Part shown: positions 1 to 8,336 of the stretch, piece by piece | Layout of the letters: every line of letters starts with the position of its first letter | Position numbering within the stretch: position 1 is the stretch's first letter | Source of the DNA: Mesorhizobium sp. B2-8-5 | GTDB taxonomy: Bacteria > Pseudomonadota > Alphaproteobacteria > Rhizobiales > Rhizobiaceae | Assembly: GCF_006440675.2 (NCBI RefSeq) | Contig: NZ_CP083951.1 | Span: forward strand, 5,737,501-5,801,500 | Length of the DNA stretch: 64,000 nucleotides | Reading direction: 5' to 3' | The notes under the pieces: generated by a model | Database searches by the model: none | Told to the model about the DNA's origin: nothing | What the model saw: only the letters and a program-made list of their open reading frames with translations | Position numbers and translations under genes: made by a program

Positions 1-257
1 GCATGGTCGAGATCCTGGGTGATGCGGTCGTTGCGGACATCGATGATGCCGCCAAGACGCGGCATCACAACCCGCTTCAGGAACAGGTAGAAGACCCCGA
101 AGGTGATGACCAGCCACAGGATCTGCGACGGGAAGGTCTTGGCATCGAACGGCGGGAACGTTTCATGCTCCGCGGCAGGCACGGCGGTGCCTGCATGCGT
201 ATCGCCCTCGGCCGCGGCCGGCGCTGCTTCTTGCGCATAGGCAGATGTCACGAACAT
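1..257 (-). CDS. atpF': ATP synthase F0 subunit b' (3' end outside the window)
   Basis: This is the N-terminal 85 residues of the second b-type stator subunit of F0F1 ATP synthase; the gene runs off the left edge. The frame starts at ATG 257 behind AGGGGAATGAG and has no stop in the window. A short alanine-rich N-terminus (MFVTSAYAQEAAP) precedes FPPFDAKTFPSQ and one membrane segment at about residues 46-64, then PRLGGIIDVRNDRI, the start of the charged helix that reaches F1. Photosynthetic and alphaproteobacterial ATP synthases use two divergent b subunits; the position right after atpE and the extended N-terminus favour b' over b. It acts at the inner membrane as part of the peripheral stalk. 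It is co-oriented with atpE, atpB and atpI and presumably co-transcribed with them. Confidence 0.9.
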   Translation of the reverse strand, partial: MFVTSAYAQEAAPAAAEGDTHAGTAVPAAEHETFPPFDAKTFPSQILWLVITFGVFYLFLKRVVMPRLGGIIDVRNDRITQDLDH

Positions 258-318
258 CTCATTCCCCTGTCCCTAGAACGGGGCCGCACCATGCGGCCCC
301 TTTCGTCAGCTCTGGCTC

Positions 319-543
319 TTACTTGAAGACCAGGAGCAGAGCGATCAGGAGCGAGAAGATGCCCAGAGCTTCGGTCACGGCGAAGCCGAAGATCAGGCGG
401 CCGAACTGGCCGTCGGCAGCCGACGGGTTGCGGAGCGCACCCGAGAGGTAGCTGCCGAATATGTTGCCGAGGCCGATGCCCGCGCCGCCCATGCCGATGC
501 AGGCGATACCAGCGCCGATAGCAGCTGCTGCAGTTGCGTCCAT
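319..543 (-). CDS. atpE: ATP synthase F0 subunit c
   Basis: This 74-residue proteolipid forms the rotating c-ring of F0. It shows the full family pattern: a glycine-rich first helix ([17 protein letters not shown]), the polar loop RNP at residues 38-40, and a second helix with the proton-binding carboxylate Glu58 in [10 protein letters not shown]. The length and the Glu in helix 2 are typical of alphaproteobacterial c subunits. It lies between atpB and atpF' in the F0 operon. The Gly spacing and Glu58 suggest an H+-type rather than Na+-type ring, because the extra sodium-ligand residues of Na+ rings are not evident; that last point is inference. Confidence 0.97.
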   Translation of the reverse strand: MDATAAAAIGAGIACIGMGGAGIGLGNIFGSYLSGALRNPSAADGQFGRLIFGFAVTEALGIFSLLIALLLVFK

Positions 544-618
544 TTCAAAACTCCTGTGGTTTCTCTATTCGTTGCAGTTGGTACGTTGGGTAAGCTGGCG
601 CCGGGGCGCCGGTGAAAA

Positions 619-1380
619 TCAGTGGCTCGGATGCAGCGCGTCGTTCAGATACATGCAGGTCAGCACCGCGAACACATAGGCCTGCAGGAAGGCGACCAGC
701 AGTTCGAGCGCGGAGAGTGCAACGGCCATGGCAAGCGGCAGCACCGAGCCGGCGATACCGACGGCGCCGAACGCGCTCAGGCTGACGACGAAGCCCGAGA
801 ACACTTTGAGCGTGATGTGGCCGGCCAGCATGTTGGCGAAAAGACGAACCGAGAGGCTGACCGGGCGCGAGACGAAGGAGATGATTTCGATCGCCACCAC
901 CAGCGGCAGAAGGTAGCCCGGCACGCCCTGCGGCACGAACAGCTTGAGGAAGCCGAAGCCGTGCTTGGCGAAGCCGTAGACGAGGACCGTGCCGATGACC
1001 AGGATTGCCAGCGTGAAGGTGACGATGATGTGGCTGGTGACGGTGAAGAAATAAGGAAACAGACCGATCAGGTTGGCGACCAGCACGAACATGAACAGCG
1101 AGAACACCAGCGGGAAGAACTGCATGCCCTGCTTGCCGGCGGCGTCGCGCAGCATGTTGCCGACGAATTCGTAAGCCATCTCGGACACCGACTGCAGGCG
1201 GCCCGGAATGAGCGCGCGGCTGGCCGTGCTCATGTAGAGGAAGGCCGACGCCAGCACGATCGTCACGACCATGAACAGGGAGGAGTTGGTGAAAGAGACG
1301 TCGTAGCCGCCGATATGCAGCGGGATGATCGGATGGATCTGGAACTGGTGGATCGGATCGACCTTGTCAGCAGCAGCCAC
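619..1380 (-). CDS. atpB: ATP synthase F0 subunit a
   Basis: This 253-residue multi-pass membrane subunit forms the proton half-channels of F0 against the c-ring. The start is GTG at 1380, preceded by GGGGATTTAAA; the N-terminus [14 protein letters not shown] is the usual alphaproteobacterial form. The essential arginine lies in [14 protein letters not shown], followed by the conserved helix with [21 protein letters not shown]. Length and motifs fit the family closely. It lies between atpI (67 bases upstream) and atpE, all on the minus strand. Confidence 0.97.
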   Translation of the reverse strand: MAAADKVDPIHQFQIHPIIPLHIGGYDVSFTNSSLFMVVTIVLASAFLYMSTASRALIPGRLQSVSEMAYEFVGNMLRDAAGKQGMQFFPLVFSLFMFVLVANLIGLFPYFFTVTSHIIVTFTLAILVIGTVLVYGFAKHGFGFLKLFVPQGVPGYLLPLVVAIEIISFVSRPVSLSVRLFANMLAGHITLKVFSGFVVSLSAFGAVGIAGSVLPLAMAVALSALELLVAFLQAYVFAVLTCMYLNDALHPSH

Positions 1381-1446
1381 TTTAAATCCCCGTCAAAGCC
1401 ACAACCGGCTTTTTAAGTTCACTTCGGCGCCCTGCGGCGCCCCACT

Positions 1447-1839
1447 TCATTCTTTCGGCTCGCGCGGCTTGCCGCCCTGGCCGAATTCGGATGCAAGTCC
1501 CGCCGAGCGCAGGACATTGAGTATACCAGCGCCAAAGCCCAGCAACAGGCCGACGATCAGACCCCAGGGCGCTGTTCCCGCCAGGCGGTCGATGATCCAG
1601 CCCAAGCCGACACCAACCACCACTCCGGCGATGAACTCGCTGGACAGCTTCAGCGCCTGACCGTAACCGGTCGCAGCTCTCGCTTCGTCTTTCCCCTCGA
1701 ACCGGTCCGTGCGTCTCGTCGCAAGCGATGCTTCAAGACTACGCCGGCGGCGCTCAAGTTCGTCGTCGCGGATGGTGGCTTCTGGCTGCCTGCCGCGGCC
1801 GGTTTCTCCGGTTCCGTCTGGCCCGGTTTTGTCGGCCAT
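1447..1839 (-). CDS. atpI: AtpI-type ATP synthase assembly protein
   Basis: A 130-residue protein with a charged, hydrophilic N-terminal half (about residues 1-60) and two membrane helices (about 68-88 and 93-113) with the glycine-rich pattern GVGLGWIIDRL and LLLGFGAGILNVLR of the AtpI/AtpZ family. AtpI helps assemble the c-ring and is linked to magnesium or calcium transport in some bacteria. It is the first gene of the F0 operon; ATG 1839 follows AGGGGGGTTGCG. The long arginine-rich N-terminus is common in rhizobial versions. Confidence 0.9.
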   Translation of the reverse strand: MADKTGPDGTGETGRGRQPEATIRDDELERRRRSLEASLATRRTDRFEGKDEARAATGYGQALKLSSEFIAGVVVGVGLGWIIDRLAGTAPWGLIVGLLLGFGAGILNVLRSAGLASEFGQGGKPREPKE

Positions 1840-1896
1840 CGCAACCCCCCTGCCCGGGCAGACGATTGCCGTCCGTCCGCTTCTAAAGTCGCCGGC

Positions 1897-1925
1897 AACA
1901 TAGTTAGAGGGTCCGCCCCCGTCAA
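1897..1925 (-). promoter_or_regulatory. Candidate sigma-70 promoter of the F0 operon
   Basis: Read on the minus strand, TTGACG (1925-1920) is followed after 17 bases by TATGTT (1902-1897), a good match in sequence and spacing to a housekeeping promoter. Transcription would start near 1889, about 50 bases before the atpI start. The rest of the 289-base gap (1840-2128) shows no other gene. Confidence 0.6.
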
Positions 1926-2100
1926 GCCACGGACCGAACTTCCAAGCGATGTATTTTTTGTAGTTAAATCAATGATTTATCGAGGTGCGACATCGTGCCC
2001 TTCACGGCCGCGTGAGGACTCGGCGCGAATCCGCGCAACAAGGCGCGTCCGCCGAGGCATTGCCGGGCGTCGAAGGAAGGATAGCCGGGGCGGTGGTTAA

Positions 2101-2121
2101 GGCGGCTCAGATCGAGCCGCC
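2101..2121 (-). terminator. Hairpin after the cell-wall hydrolase gene
   Basis: GGCGGCTC (2101-2108) pairs with GAGCCGCC (2114-2121) around a 5-base loop, 7 bases beyond the stop of the minus-strand hydrolase gene. A short TTAA follows rather than a true T run, so intrinsic termination is only plausible. Confidence 0.4.
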
Positions 2122-2128
2122 AGCCGGC

Positions 2129-3310
2129 TCAGCTCCAGCCGCCGCCATAGGTGCGGTAGAAGATATGCAGGCCGATCCTGGTCATCTTGTGCATGGCTCG
2201 CGCCCAGCCCGGATGGACGTAATTGGCGTAGTAATGCGTCGACGAGCCGACCTCGGGAATGAAGATCTTACCGGCGGTCACTGCCATGGCGACCTCCTGG
2301 GCGGTCTTGTAGGAAGCCTGGTCGGTGATGGTCTTCTTCCTGCCGTCGCAGGCAAAGGAGAACTGGCAGCGGTTGAACCAGTTGTCGTTCTGGTAGACGA
2401 CGCCGCAGATCGTCTTGGGATAGGCGGGATTGCGGACGCGGTTGAGGATCACCTGGGCGACCGCCGCCTGGCCGCGCACGGGCTCGCTGCGCGCTTCGAA
2501 ATAGATGCCCTTGGCGAGGCACGCCTGTTCTGGCTGGGAGAAGACGCTTGCCGGCAGCGGGTTCTGGATCCACGAATGGTCGCCCTTGCCCATCGGCGGG
2601 ATGAAGCGGCCATCGTTCGGATCGTCCTGCAGCAGCGCCTCGAAGGGCGAGGCCTTGGCATAGTCGGGCGCGGACTGGGCATAGGCGGTGGCGAGGATAT
2701 CCGGCTTGTCGTTGTTGACGAGGGCGACAAGTGCCGCCGGCAGCGCCGGATCCGGCTTCTTGTCCTCGCGAAGATGGAAGGCCTGGGCGATCTGGACTTC
2801 CTTGCCCTTGATGCCGGGCTTGGCGAAGGTGAGCTTCAGCCCGCTGTCCATGCTCGGGCGAAGCAGCGAGGAGGTGCGCTCGAAGATCGAGCCGGCGCTG
2901 AAATTCTTGGGCGGCGCGACCGGTGCCACCTTGACCAAACGGCCCTTCTTGTCGGCGCGCATGACGCGGTCTTCGTCGGGCGTGGCGCCTGCGACATTGC
3001 CCTTGCCGCGAAAGGCCACCGTGCCGACGCCCGGCAGATCGACGCCGGAACCGGAGAGCGAGCCGGTGGTGAGGGAATCGACAAACGGCATTTCGGCGGC
3101 ATGCACCGAGCCGGCGGCGGATTTCTCGATATAGGCGTTCCAGCGGGTGTCGGACGATTCCAGGCCGGAGATCAGGCTTGCCATATCCTGATAGGCGACG
3201 GCCGACGGAAAGCCGATCCAAATGCCGAGCCCGAGCACCAAAGGAGGAAGAAAGGAACGTTTTTTCGCAACGGCGGCGGCGGCAAGCCGCAATGAAACGC
3301 GTCGATGCAC
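2129..3310 (-). CDS. Cell-wall hydrolase, SleB/CwlJ (Hydrolase_2) family
   Basis: A 393-residue exported or membrane-anchored protein. A basic N-terminus (RRVSLRLAAAAVAKKR) leads into a hydrophobic segment at about 20-40; the middle (about 45-240) is low-complexity and poorly conserved; the C-terminal 130 residues form the hydrolase domain with CLAKGIYFEARSEP, GQAAVAQVILNRVRNP, ICGVVYQ, CQFSFACDG and THYYANYV. This domain was named for spore cortex hydrolases but is widespread in non-sporing rhizobia, where a lytic transglycosylase or muramidase role in peptidoglycan remodelling is presumed. The start is GTG 3310, preceded by GGAGAGTTCA. TTAACC (3357-3362), GGTTAA (3372-3377) and a GANTC site (3341-3345) lie upstream, so cell-cycle control is conceivable but unproven. 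Confidence 0.85.
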   Translation of the reverse strand: MHRRVSLRLAAAAVAKKRSFLPPLVLGLGIWIGFPSAVAYQDMASLISGLESSDTRWNAYIEKSAAGSVHAAEMPFVDSLTTGSLSGSGVDLPGVGTVAFRGKGNVAGATPDEDRVMRADKKGRLVKVAPVAPPKNFSAGSIFERTSSLLRPSMDSGLKLTFAKPGIKGKEVQIAQAFHLREDKKPDPALPAALVALVNNDKPDILATAYAQSAPDYAKASPFEALLQDDPNDGRFIPPMGKGDHSWIQNPLPASVFSQPEQACLAKGIYFEARSEPVRGQAAVAQVILNRVRNPAYPKTICGVVYQNDNWFNRCQFSFACDGRKKTITDQASYKTAQEVAMAVTAGKIFIPEVGSSTHYYANYVHPGWARAMHKMTRIGLHIFYRTYGGGWS

Positions 3311-3412
3311 TGAACTCTCCAGAACGCTACTGACCCCGGAGAGTCAAAATGAAGCATTAACCTTGATGTGGGGTTAACGACATCGATCGTGTTCTTTTCA
3401 TGTTTGAGCGAA

Positions 3413-3442
3413 GCCGGCTTGCCGTTTCCGCGGCAAGCCGGC
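3413..3442 (-). terminator. Hairpin downstream of the MFS gene
   Basis: GCCGGCTTGCCG (3413-3424) and CGGCAAGCCGGC (3431-3442) form a perfect 12-bp stem with a 6-base loop, 19 bases past the MFS stop. A T-rich stretch follows only loosely on the minus strand, so it could be a terminator or simply a stable intergenic hairpin. Confidence 0.5.
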
Positions 3443-3461
3443 GAGGAATCAGACTGGTGAA

Positions 3462-4739
3462 TCAGGCCGGACGCAGGAAGATCGGCCAGGCGGCCGCCGC
3501 GCAGATCGCGGCCGCGAGCCACACGCCCGGCCATGCGAAGAACACCAACAGCCACGGAATGGCGATCGGCACCACGCAGAAACCGACGAACACAAAGCTG
3601 TTGGCCAGGCTGAGCGCGGTGCCGACATGGCAGGCACCGGCAAGCGTGGCAAGTTCGGTATAGGCGACGCCATGCCAGGCGGAGACGGATATGCCGGCAA
3701 CGATGACCATCAGCGGGAGCAGCGGCACCAGCGACGGTGCTCCGGCGGCGCCGATCACCAACAGCCAAAGCACCAGGAATGCCAGCGTGCTCAACGCGCT
3801 GCAGAGTTTCAGGAACGGCCGGCGGTTGCCGTGCCGGTCGGTGAAGCGCCCGCTCCAGATACGCATCACCATTGCGCCGGTCTGCACGGCGGCGAGGCTG
3901 GCGCTGGTCACAAAGGTGCCCATGCCGGCGAAGTCGTGCAGGAAGACCGAGGCGAAGGTCAGCACCGCGACCTGCGGGAAGCAGAGCAGGCCGATGGCGG
4001 TCGAGATGCGCCATACCTCGATGTTGCGCAAGGGTGCCGGGCCGCTTGTCGCGGCGGCGGCGCGGCCGCCGCTTGCCACCGGCGGCTCGTGCAGCCAGCG
4101 CCAGGCAAACCAGGCCGACAGAGCGGAGACGGCCGCAAGCAGGCCGAAGACCGCGGTGAAGCCCAAGGCCAGCGCCAGGGACGGCAGGACGAGCGCGCCC
4201 AGCCCGCCGCCAAGCGGCACCGCCGTCTGCCGGATGCTCATGGCGAAGCCGCGCTCGCCCTCGCCGAACCAGCCCATGATGGCGCGGCCGCTGGAGCCGT
4301 TGACGCTGCCGCCGAGCAGGCCGGCGACGAGCAGGCTTGCCGACAGCAGCGCGACGCCTGGAATGGCCGTTTTTGTCGGCACGACAAGCATGGCCATGAT
4401 GAGAAGCCACGCGGCTGTCGCGCCAAGTCCGGTCAGGAGCACGCGGCGGTCGCCCCAGCGATCGGTGAGCACGCCCCAGGGCAACTCGCTGAGCGCCACG
4501 CCGAGGCCGAGCAGCCCAAGCGCCAAACCCAGCGCGGCATTGTCGAGGTGATAGCCCTGGCGCATCGCCACCGCGGTCGCCGGGATGCCGGAGAAGGTGG
4601 CGGAGAAGCCGGCATTGGCGGCGACGCCGATGCCCAGCACCTTCCAGCGATGATTGGGACCGAAGGCGCGGCGAGCAGGGTTGCCGGCACTTTCTCCCGC
4701 GGGCGGCTGGCAGTCGTTTCGTGTGGCGATGGCGGACAT
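3462..4739 (-). CDS. MFS transporter
   Basis: A 425-residue integral membrane protein with about twelve hydrophobic helices. The A-like loop between helices 2 and 3 reads GVLTDRWGDRR, and a matching loop in the second half reads WSGRFTDRHGNRR, both diagnostic of the major facilitator superfamily. I chose ATG 4739 (behind GGGAATGGAAC) over an upstream TTG, because the longer form would run into the divergent LysR gene. The substrate cannot be read from the sequence. The divergent LysR gene, with palindromes between the two, suggests inducible expression by that regulator. Confidence 0.85.
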   Translation of the reverse strand: MSAIATRNDCQPPAGESAGNPARRAFGPNHRWKVLGIGVAANAGFSATFSGIPATAVAMRQGYHLDNAALGLALGLLGLGVALSELPWGVLTDRWGDRRVLLTGLGATAAWLLIMAMLVVPTKTAIPGVALLSASLLVAGLLGGSVNGSSGRAIMGWFGEGERGFAMSIRQTAVPLGGGLGALVLPSLALALGFTAVFGLLAAVSALSAWFAWRWLHEPPVASGGRAAAATSGPAPLRNIEVWRISTAIGLLCFPQVAVLTFASVFLHDFAGMGTFVTSASLAAVQTGAMVMRIWSGRFTDRHGNRRPFLKLCSALSTLAFLVLWLLVIGAAGAPSLVPLLPLMVIVAGISVSAWHGVAYTELATLAGACHVGTALSLANSFVFVGFCVVPIAIPWLLVFFAWPGVWLAAAICAAAAWPIFLRPA

Positions 4740-4810
4740 GGTTCCATTCCCGAGACGGCCGGCTGACGGCTTGACGGACGGGATGTAGCGCCATAGCTTT
4801 ATCCGTAAAA

Positions 4811-4847
4811 TCAGGAAGTTTTTGATCAACAATCCTGAAAATCAGGA
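4811..4847. promoter_or_regulatory. Palindromic operator cluster between MFS and LysR genes
   Basis: Three TCAGGA/TCCTGA hexamers sit here: TCAGGA 4811-4816, TCCTGA 4833-4838 and TCAGGA 4842-4847. The last two form the palindrome TCCTGAAAATCAGGA; the first two form a wider dyad. The position between divergent genes and just upstream of the LysR start fits an autoregulatory LysR-type site. Confidence 0.55.
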
Positions 4848-4854
4848 CAATGTC

Positions 4855-5775
4855 ATGCGCCGCGTCACTTTCGACCTCGACGTCCTCAGGACCTTCGTCA
4901 CCGGCATGGAGCTGGGCAGCTTCGCCAAGGCGGCCGAGCGGCTGGGACGCTCGACGTCCGCGGTCAGCGCGCAATTGAAAAAGCTCGAAGAACAGGCGGA
5001 CACGCCGGTCTTCCGCAAGGCGGGGCGCGGCCTGGCGCTGACCGAAGCCGGCGAGACGATGCTTGGCTATGCGCGGCGGCTGATCGAGCTCAACGACGAG
5101 GCGGCCTCCGCCATCCGAGACATCGAACTGGAAGGCTGGGTGCGACTCGGCCTGCAGGAGGATTTCGGCGAGGCCGTGCTGCCGGACGTGCTCGGCCGCT
5201 TCGCCCGCGCCCATCCCAAGGTCCGCATCGAAGCGCGGATCGGGCGCAGCCACGACCTGGCCGAGCGCGTCCTGTCAGGCAATCTCGACATCGCGCTCGC
5301 CTGGCATGACGGCATGACGCTGCCCTACAGCCGCCATGTCGCCGACGTGCAGGCGCGCTGGATCGGTCCGGCAATGCCGATCGAGGCCGGTCCGCGCAAG
5401 GGCGAGCCGCTGCCGCTGGTGGTGTTCGAGGCGCCGTGCCTGCTCAGAACCGTGGCGACCGAAACGCTCGACCGCGCCGGCATGCCCTGGCGCATGGCCT
5501 TTTCCAGCCCTAGTCTCGGCGGCATCTGGGCGGCGGTGGCGGCGGGTCTCGGCCTGACGATCCGCACCGATATCGGCCTGCCCGCCAATGTCAGGGCGAT
5601 CGCACCAGGGATTCTGGGACTTCCCGCCCTGCCGACGATGGCGCTGCATCTGCACCAGAAGGACGCCGAGCTCGATCCGGTGGCGGCGCGGCTGGCCGAG
5701 ATATTGCTGCAGGCGGCGATGGAGACGTTGCCTGAGGGGGCGCGAACCCGCGATGGGTTGCGAGAGGTCGCTTAG
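4855..5775 (+). CDS. LysR-family transcriptional regulator
   Basis: A 306-residue LysR regulator. The N-terminal winged HTH spans about residues 4-62 (DLDVLRTFVTGMELGSF, then AAERLGRSTSAVSAQLKKLEE), and the substrate-binding domain about 90-295. ATG 4855 lies 8 bases after AGGACA; an upstream TTG at 4822 would overlap the operator cluster and is less likely. It is divergent from an MFS transporter, which is its most likely target. The inducer is unknown. Confidence 0.88.
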   Translation: MRRVTFDLDVLRTFVTGMELGSFAKAAERLGRSTSAVSAQLKKLEEQADTPVFRKAGRGLALTEAGETMLGYARRLIELNDEAASAIRDIELEGWVRLGLQEDFGEAVLPDVLGRFARAHPKVRIEARIGRSHDLAERVLSGNLDIALAWHDGMTLPYSRHVADVQARWIGPAMPIEAGPRKGEPLPLVVFEAPCLLRTVATETLDRAGMPWRMAFSSPSLGGIWAAVAAGLGLTIRTDIGLPANVRAIAPGILGLPALPTMALHLHQKDAELDPVAARLAEILLQAAMETLPEGARTRDGLREVA

Positions 5776-5828
5776 CTTTTTCGGACAGGTAGTGCTGCGG
5801 ATCGAAGTATCCGGCGTCGCGTTCCGTC

Positions 5829-5986
5829 ACACCCCCCTCTGTCCTGCCGGACATCTCCCCGCAAGGGGGGAGATCAGACGTCACGCAGACTTTCGCTACT
5901 CTCCCACGTTGCAGGATCGGCGGCGCGCCGAAGCTGCCAATCTCCCCCCTTGCGGGGGAGATGCCCGGCAGGGCAGAGGGGGGTGC
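5829..5986. repeat. Inverted pair of G/C-run palindromic repeats
   Basis: Two copies of a roughly 46-base unit (core CTCCCCCCTTGCGGGGGAG, then GCCCGGCAGGGCAGAGGGGG) lie head to head at 5829-5873 and 5941-5986 around a 67-base unique centre. The same arrangement recurs at 15003-15178. It fills the gap between the LysR gene and der. Confidence 0.85.
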
Positions 5987-6033
5987 TGTCCCGCCAGCAT
6001 TGTGAGGATTTTACCCGCGACGGAGAATAGACC

Positions 6034-7464
6034 TCACCGCTTCTTCGCGCGCCCCGCAAACGGATTGTCCGACGTGCGCAGCGCCATGCGGATCGGCACG
6101 CCCGGCATGTCGAAGGCCTCGCGCAGGCTGTTGGTCAGGTAGCGGACGTAGGATTGCGGCATCGCGTCCGGCCGCGAGCAGGAGACGACGAAGCCCGGCG
6201 GGCGGGTCTTGGCCTGGGTGACATACTTGATCTTCAGGCGGCGGCCGGCGACGGCGGGCGGCGGGTGATGCGCGAGGATGCCTTCCAGCCAGCGGTTGAG
6301 CTTGCCGGTCGAGACGCGGCTGTTCCACACCTTGTGCGTCTTGATGACGCTTTCCATCAGCTTGTCGAGGCCGCGCCCGGTCTCGGCCGAGACCGTCACC
6401 GCCTGGATGCCGCGCACCTGCGGCAAGAGCCGCTCGGTCTTCTCGCGCAGTTCTGCTAGCAATTCCTGCGGATTGTCGATCAGGTCCCATTTGTTGAAGG
6501 CGATCACCGGCGCCCTGCCCTCGCGGGTGATCAGGTCCGCGATCTGCAGGTCCTGCTTCTCGAAGGGAATCGTGGCGTCGAGGACGATGATGACGATCTC
6601 GGCAAAACGGATGGCGCGCAGGCCGTCCTGCACCGAGAGCACTTCCAGCTTTTCATGGATCCTGGACTTGCGGCGCATGCCGGCGGTGTCGAACAGCTTT
6701 ATGCGGCGGCCGCGCCAGTCCCAGTCGACCGAGATCGAATCCCGCGTGATGCCGGCTTCCGGACCGGTCAACAGCCGCTCCTCGCCGATCAGCGCGTTGA
6801 TCAGCGTCGACTTGCCGGCGTTCGGGCGGCCGACGACGGCGATGCGCAGCGGCTTGGTATCGTCATAGGATGCTTCAGCGTCCGGGTCGGCGATGTCCTC
6901 GCCGATCAGCACTTCGCTCGCGGCGATCTCGTCGCTGCCGTCTTCCTCATCGTCGCCGAAGGCGCGCTCCTCGCCAAGCGCCGCAATCACCGCGTCGCGC
7001 AGGTCGGGCATGCCCTGGCCGTGCTCGGCCGAAACCGGGATCGGCTCGCCGAGGCCGAGTTCCCAGGCCTCCAGCATGCCTCCTTGAGCGCCGCGCGCCT
7101 CGGCCTTGTTGGCGACGAGCACGACCGGCTTGCCGGATTTGCGCACGACGTCGGCGAAGGTGCGGTCGTCGGGCAGCAGGCCGGACTTGGCATCGATGGT
7201 GAAGAAGATGAGGTCGGCTTCGCGGATGGCGATTTCGGTCTGCTGGCGCATGCGGCCGGGCAGCGTCGATGCGGCGGCATCCTCGAAGCCGGCGGTATCG
7301 ATGACGTCGAAGTGAAGGTCGTAGAGCTTGGCGGCGTGGACGCGGCGGTCGCGCGTGACGCCCGGCGTGTCGTCGACAAGCGCCAGCTTCTTTCCGACCA
7401 GCCGATTGAAAAGAGTCGATTTGCCGACGTTAGGCCGGCCGATGATGGCGACTTTGAAGCCCAT
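6034..7464 (-). CDS. der: Ribosome biogenesis GTPase Der (EngA)
   Basis: A 476-residue double-Era-like GTPase for 50S ribosome assembly. Domain 1 has G1 GRPNVGKST (residues 9-17), G3 DTAG (56-59) and a G4 of NKAE; domain 2 has GRPNAGKST (about 211), DTAGMRRK and NKWD; a C-terminal KH-like domain ends the protein. An acidic linker rich in D/E separates the two G domains, as is usual. The first-domain G4 reads NKAE rather than NKxD, a variation I believe is common in alphaproteobacteria. It lies 6 bases downstream of the TPR gene, on the same strand, so the two are probably co-transcribed. Confidence 0.97.
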   Translation of the reverse strand: MGFKVAIIGRPNVGKSTLFNRLVGKKLALVDDTPGVTRDRRVHAAKLYDLHFDVIDTAGFEDAAASTLPGRMRQQTEIAIREADLIFFTIDAKSGLLPDDRTFADVVRKSGKPVVLVANKAEARGAQGGMLEAWELGLGEPIPVSAEHGQGMPDLRDAVIAALGEERAFGDDEEDGSDEIAASEVLIGEDIADPDAEASYDDTKPLRIAVVGRPNAGKSTLINALIGEERLLTGPEAGITRDSISVDWDWRGRRIKLFDTAGMRRKSRIHEKLEVLSVQDGLRAIRFAEIVIIVLDATIPFEKQDLQIADLITREGRAPVIAFNKWDLIDNPQELLAELREKTERLLPQVRGIQAVTVSAETGRGLDKLMESVIKTHKVWNSRVSTGKLNRWLEGILAHHPPPAVAGRRLKIKYVTQAKTRPPGFVVSCSRPDAMPQSYVRYLTNSLREAFDMPGVPIRMALRTSDNPFAGRAKKR

Positions 7465-7470
7465 CCAGGA

Positions 7471-8136
7471 TCACGACGCGTTGCCCGACCCGCGGATCAG
7501 CTCGGACATCAGCTGCGCCCGCTGGCGCACATTGCGCGGGGCGGCTTCATCCGAAGAGATCTGGTCGAACAGTTTGAGTGCGTCCGCCGACTTGCCGTCC
7601 TTCCAGGCGGCAAGGCCAAGCGCCTCGCGCGCCGAGTGGCGCAGCGGATTGGTGTCGGCGGTGAGCGCCTCGATGCGGCTGGAGACGTCGGCGTAGGAAC
7701 CATGGTCGACGAGCAGCAGCGCCGCCCTCAGCCGCGCGATGTCGCGAATGCCGGCCGGAATGGCGTTGTCGGCGGCGACCTCGTCGAAATCCTTGACCGC
7801 GCCGTCGACGTCGCCCTTGTCGGCCTTGACGGTCGCGGCGCGCATGCGGGCGAGCAGCGGATAGGCGCCGTAGCCGTCCTTCTCCAACTGGTCGAGCGCA
7901 GCGATCGCCTCGTCGTTCTTGCCGTCATTGGCGAGCTTGAGGGCCGCCGAGAAGGCGTCGCCGGAGCGGTTGGCGCGGGTCTCGTCCCAGTAGCGGTAGC
8001 CGACGACAGCGGCGGTGCCGAGCACGATGAGGATGGCAAGGCCGAGAATGGCCGGGCCAAAACGGTCCCATAGCTTCTGCGCCTGCTCGCGACGCATCTC
8101 TTCGTTGACTTCGCGGATAAAACTGTCGTCCGACAT
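7471..8136 (-). CDS. Inner-membrane TPR protein, YfgM/TPR_21 type
   Basis: A 221-residue protein with a cytoplasmic N-terminus (SDDSFIREVNEEMRREQAQ), one membrane helix at about residues 27-49 (GPAILGLAILIVLGTAAVVGY), then periplasmic helical repeats (FSAALKLANDGKNDEAIAAL and similar). This matches the YfgM family, which in E. coli associates with the SecYEG translocon and periplasmic chaperones; whether that holds here is inference. I took ATG 8136; a TTG sits one codon earlier. It lies immediately upstream of der, a conserved pairing in proteobacteria (yfgM-bamB-der), but bamB is missing between them here. Confidence 0.85.
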   Translation of the reverse strand: MSDDSFIREVNEEMRREQAQKLWDRFGPAILGLAILIVLGTAAVVGYRYWDETRANRSGDAFSAALKLANDGKNDEAIAALDQLEKDGYGAYPLLARMRAATVKADKGDVDGAVKDFDEVAADNAIPAGIRDIARLRAALLLVDHGSYADVSSRIEALTADTNPLRHSAREALGLAAWKDGKSADALKLFDQISSDEAAPRNVRQRAQLMSELIRGSGNAS

Positions 8137-8336
8137 CAATCAAAACCATTGCTGCCCCGGAAGGGGGCGCCTCTTGAGCCCGCGTTTTAGCGAAATTTTG
8201 TCGGCATGGAAGGGGGCGGACCGGAAAATCGGCTTGGAATGCCGGGCGCCCACAGCCCTTGCCTGAACGCAACCGCGCCACATTTGCGCGATAGCCGGCT
8301 TCCGATCAGCCGGAGACGTCCCGCCAGAGGTTGCCA

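Noticed and set aside
1985..3295. A 436-codon plus-strand open frame over the cell-wall hydrolase
   Set aside because: The minus strand carries a signal-anchor and a full SleB-type domain.
3172..5253. A 693-codon minus-strand frame across MFS and LysR genes
   Set aside because: It crosses two real genes in a third frame and is Arg/Pro-rich nonsense.
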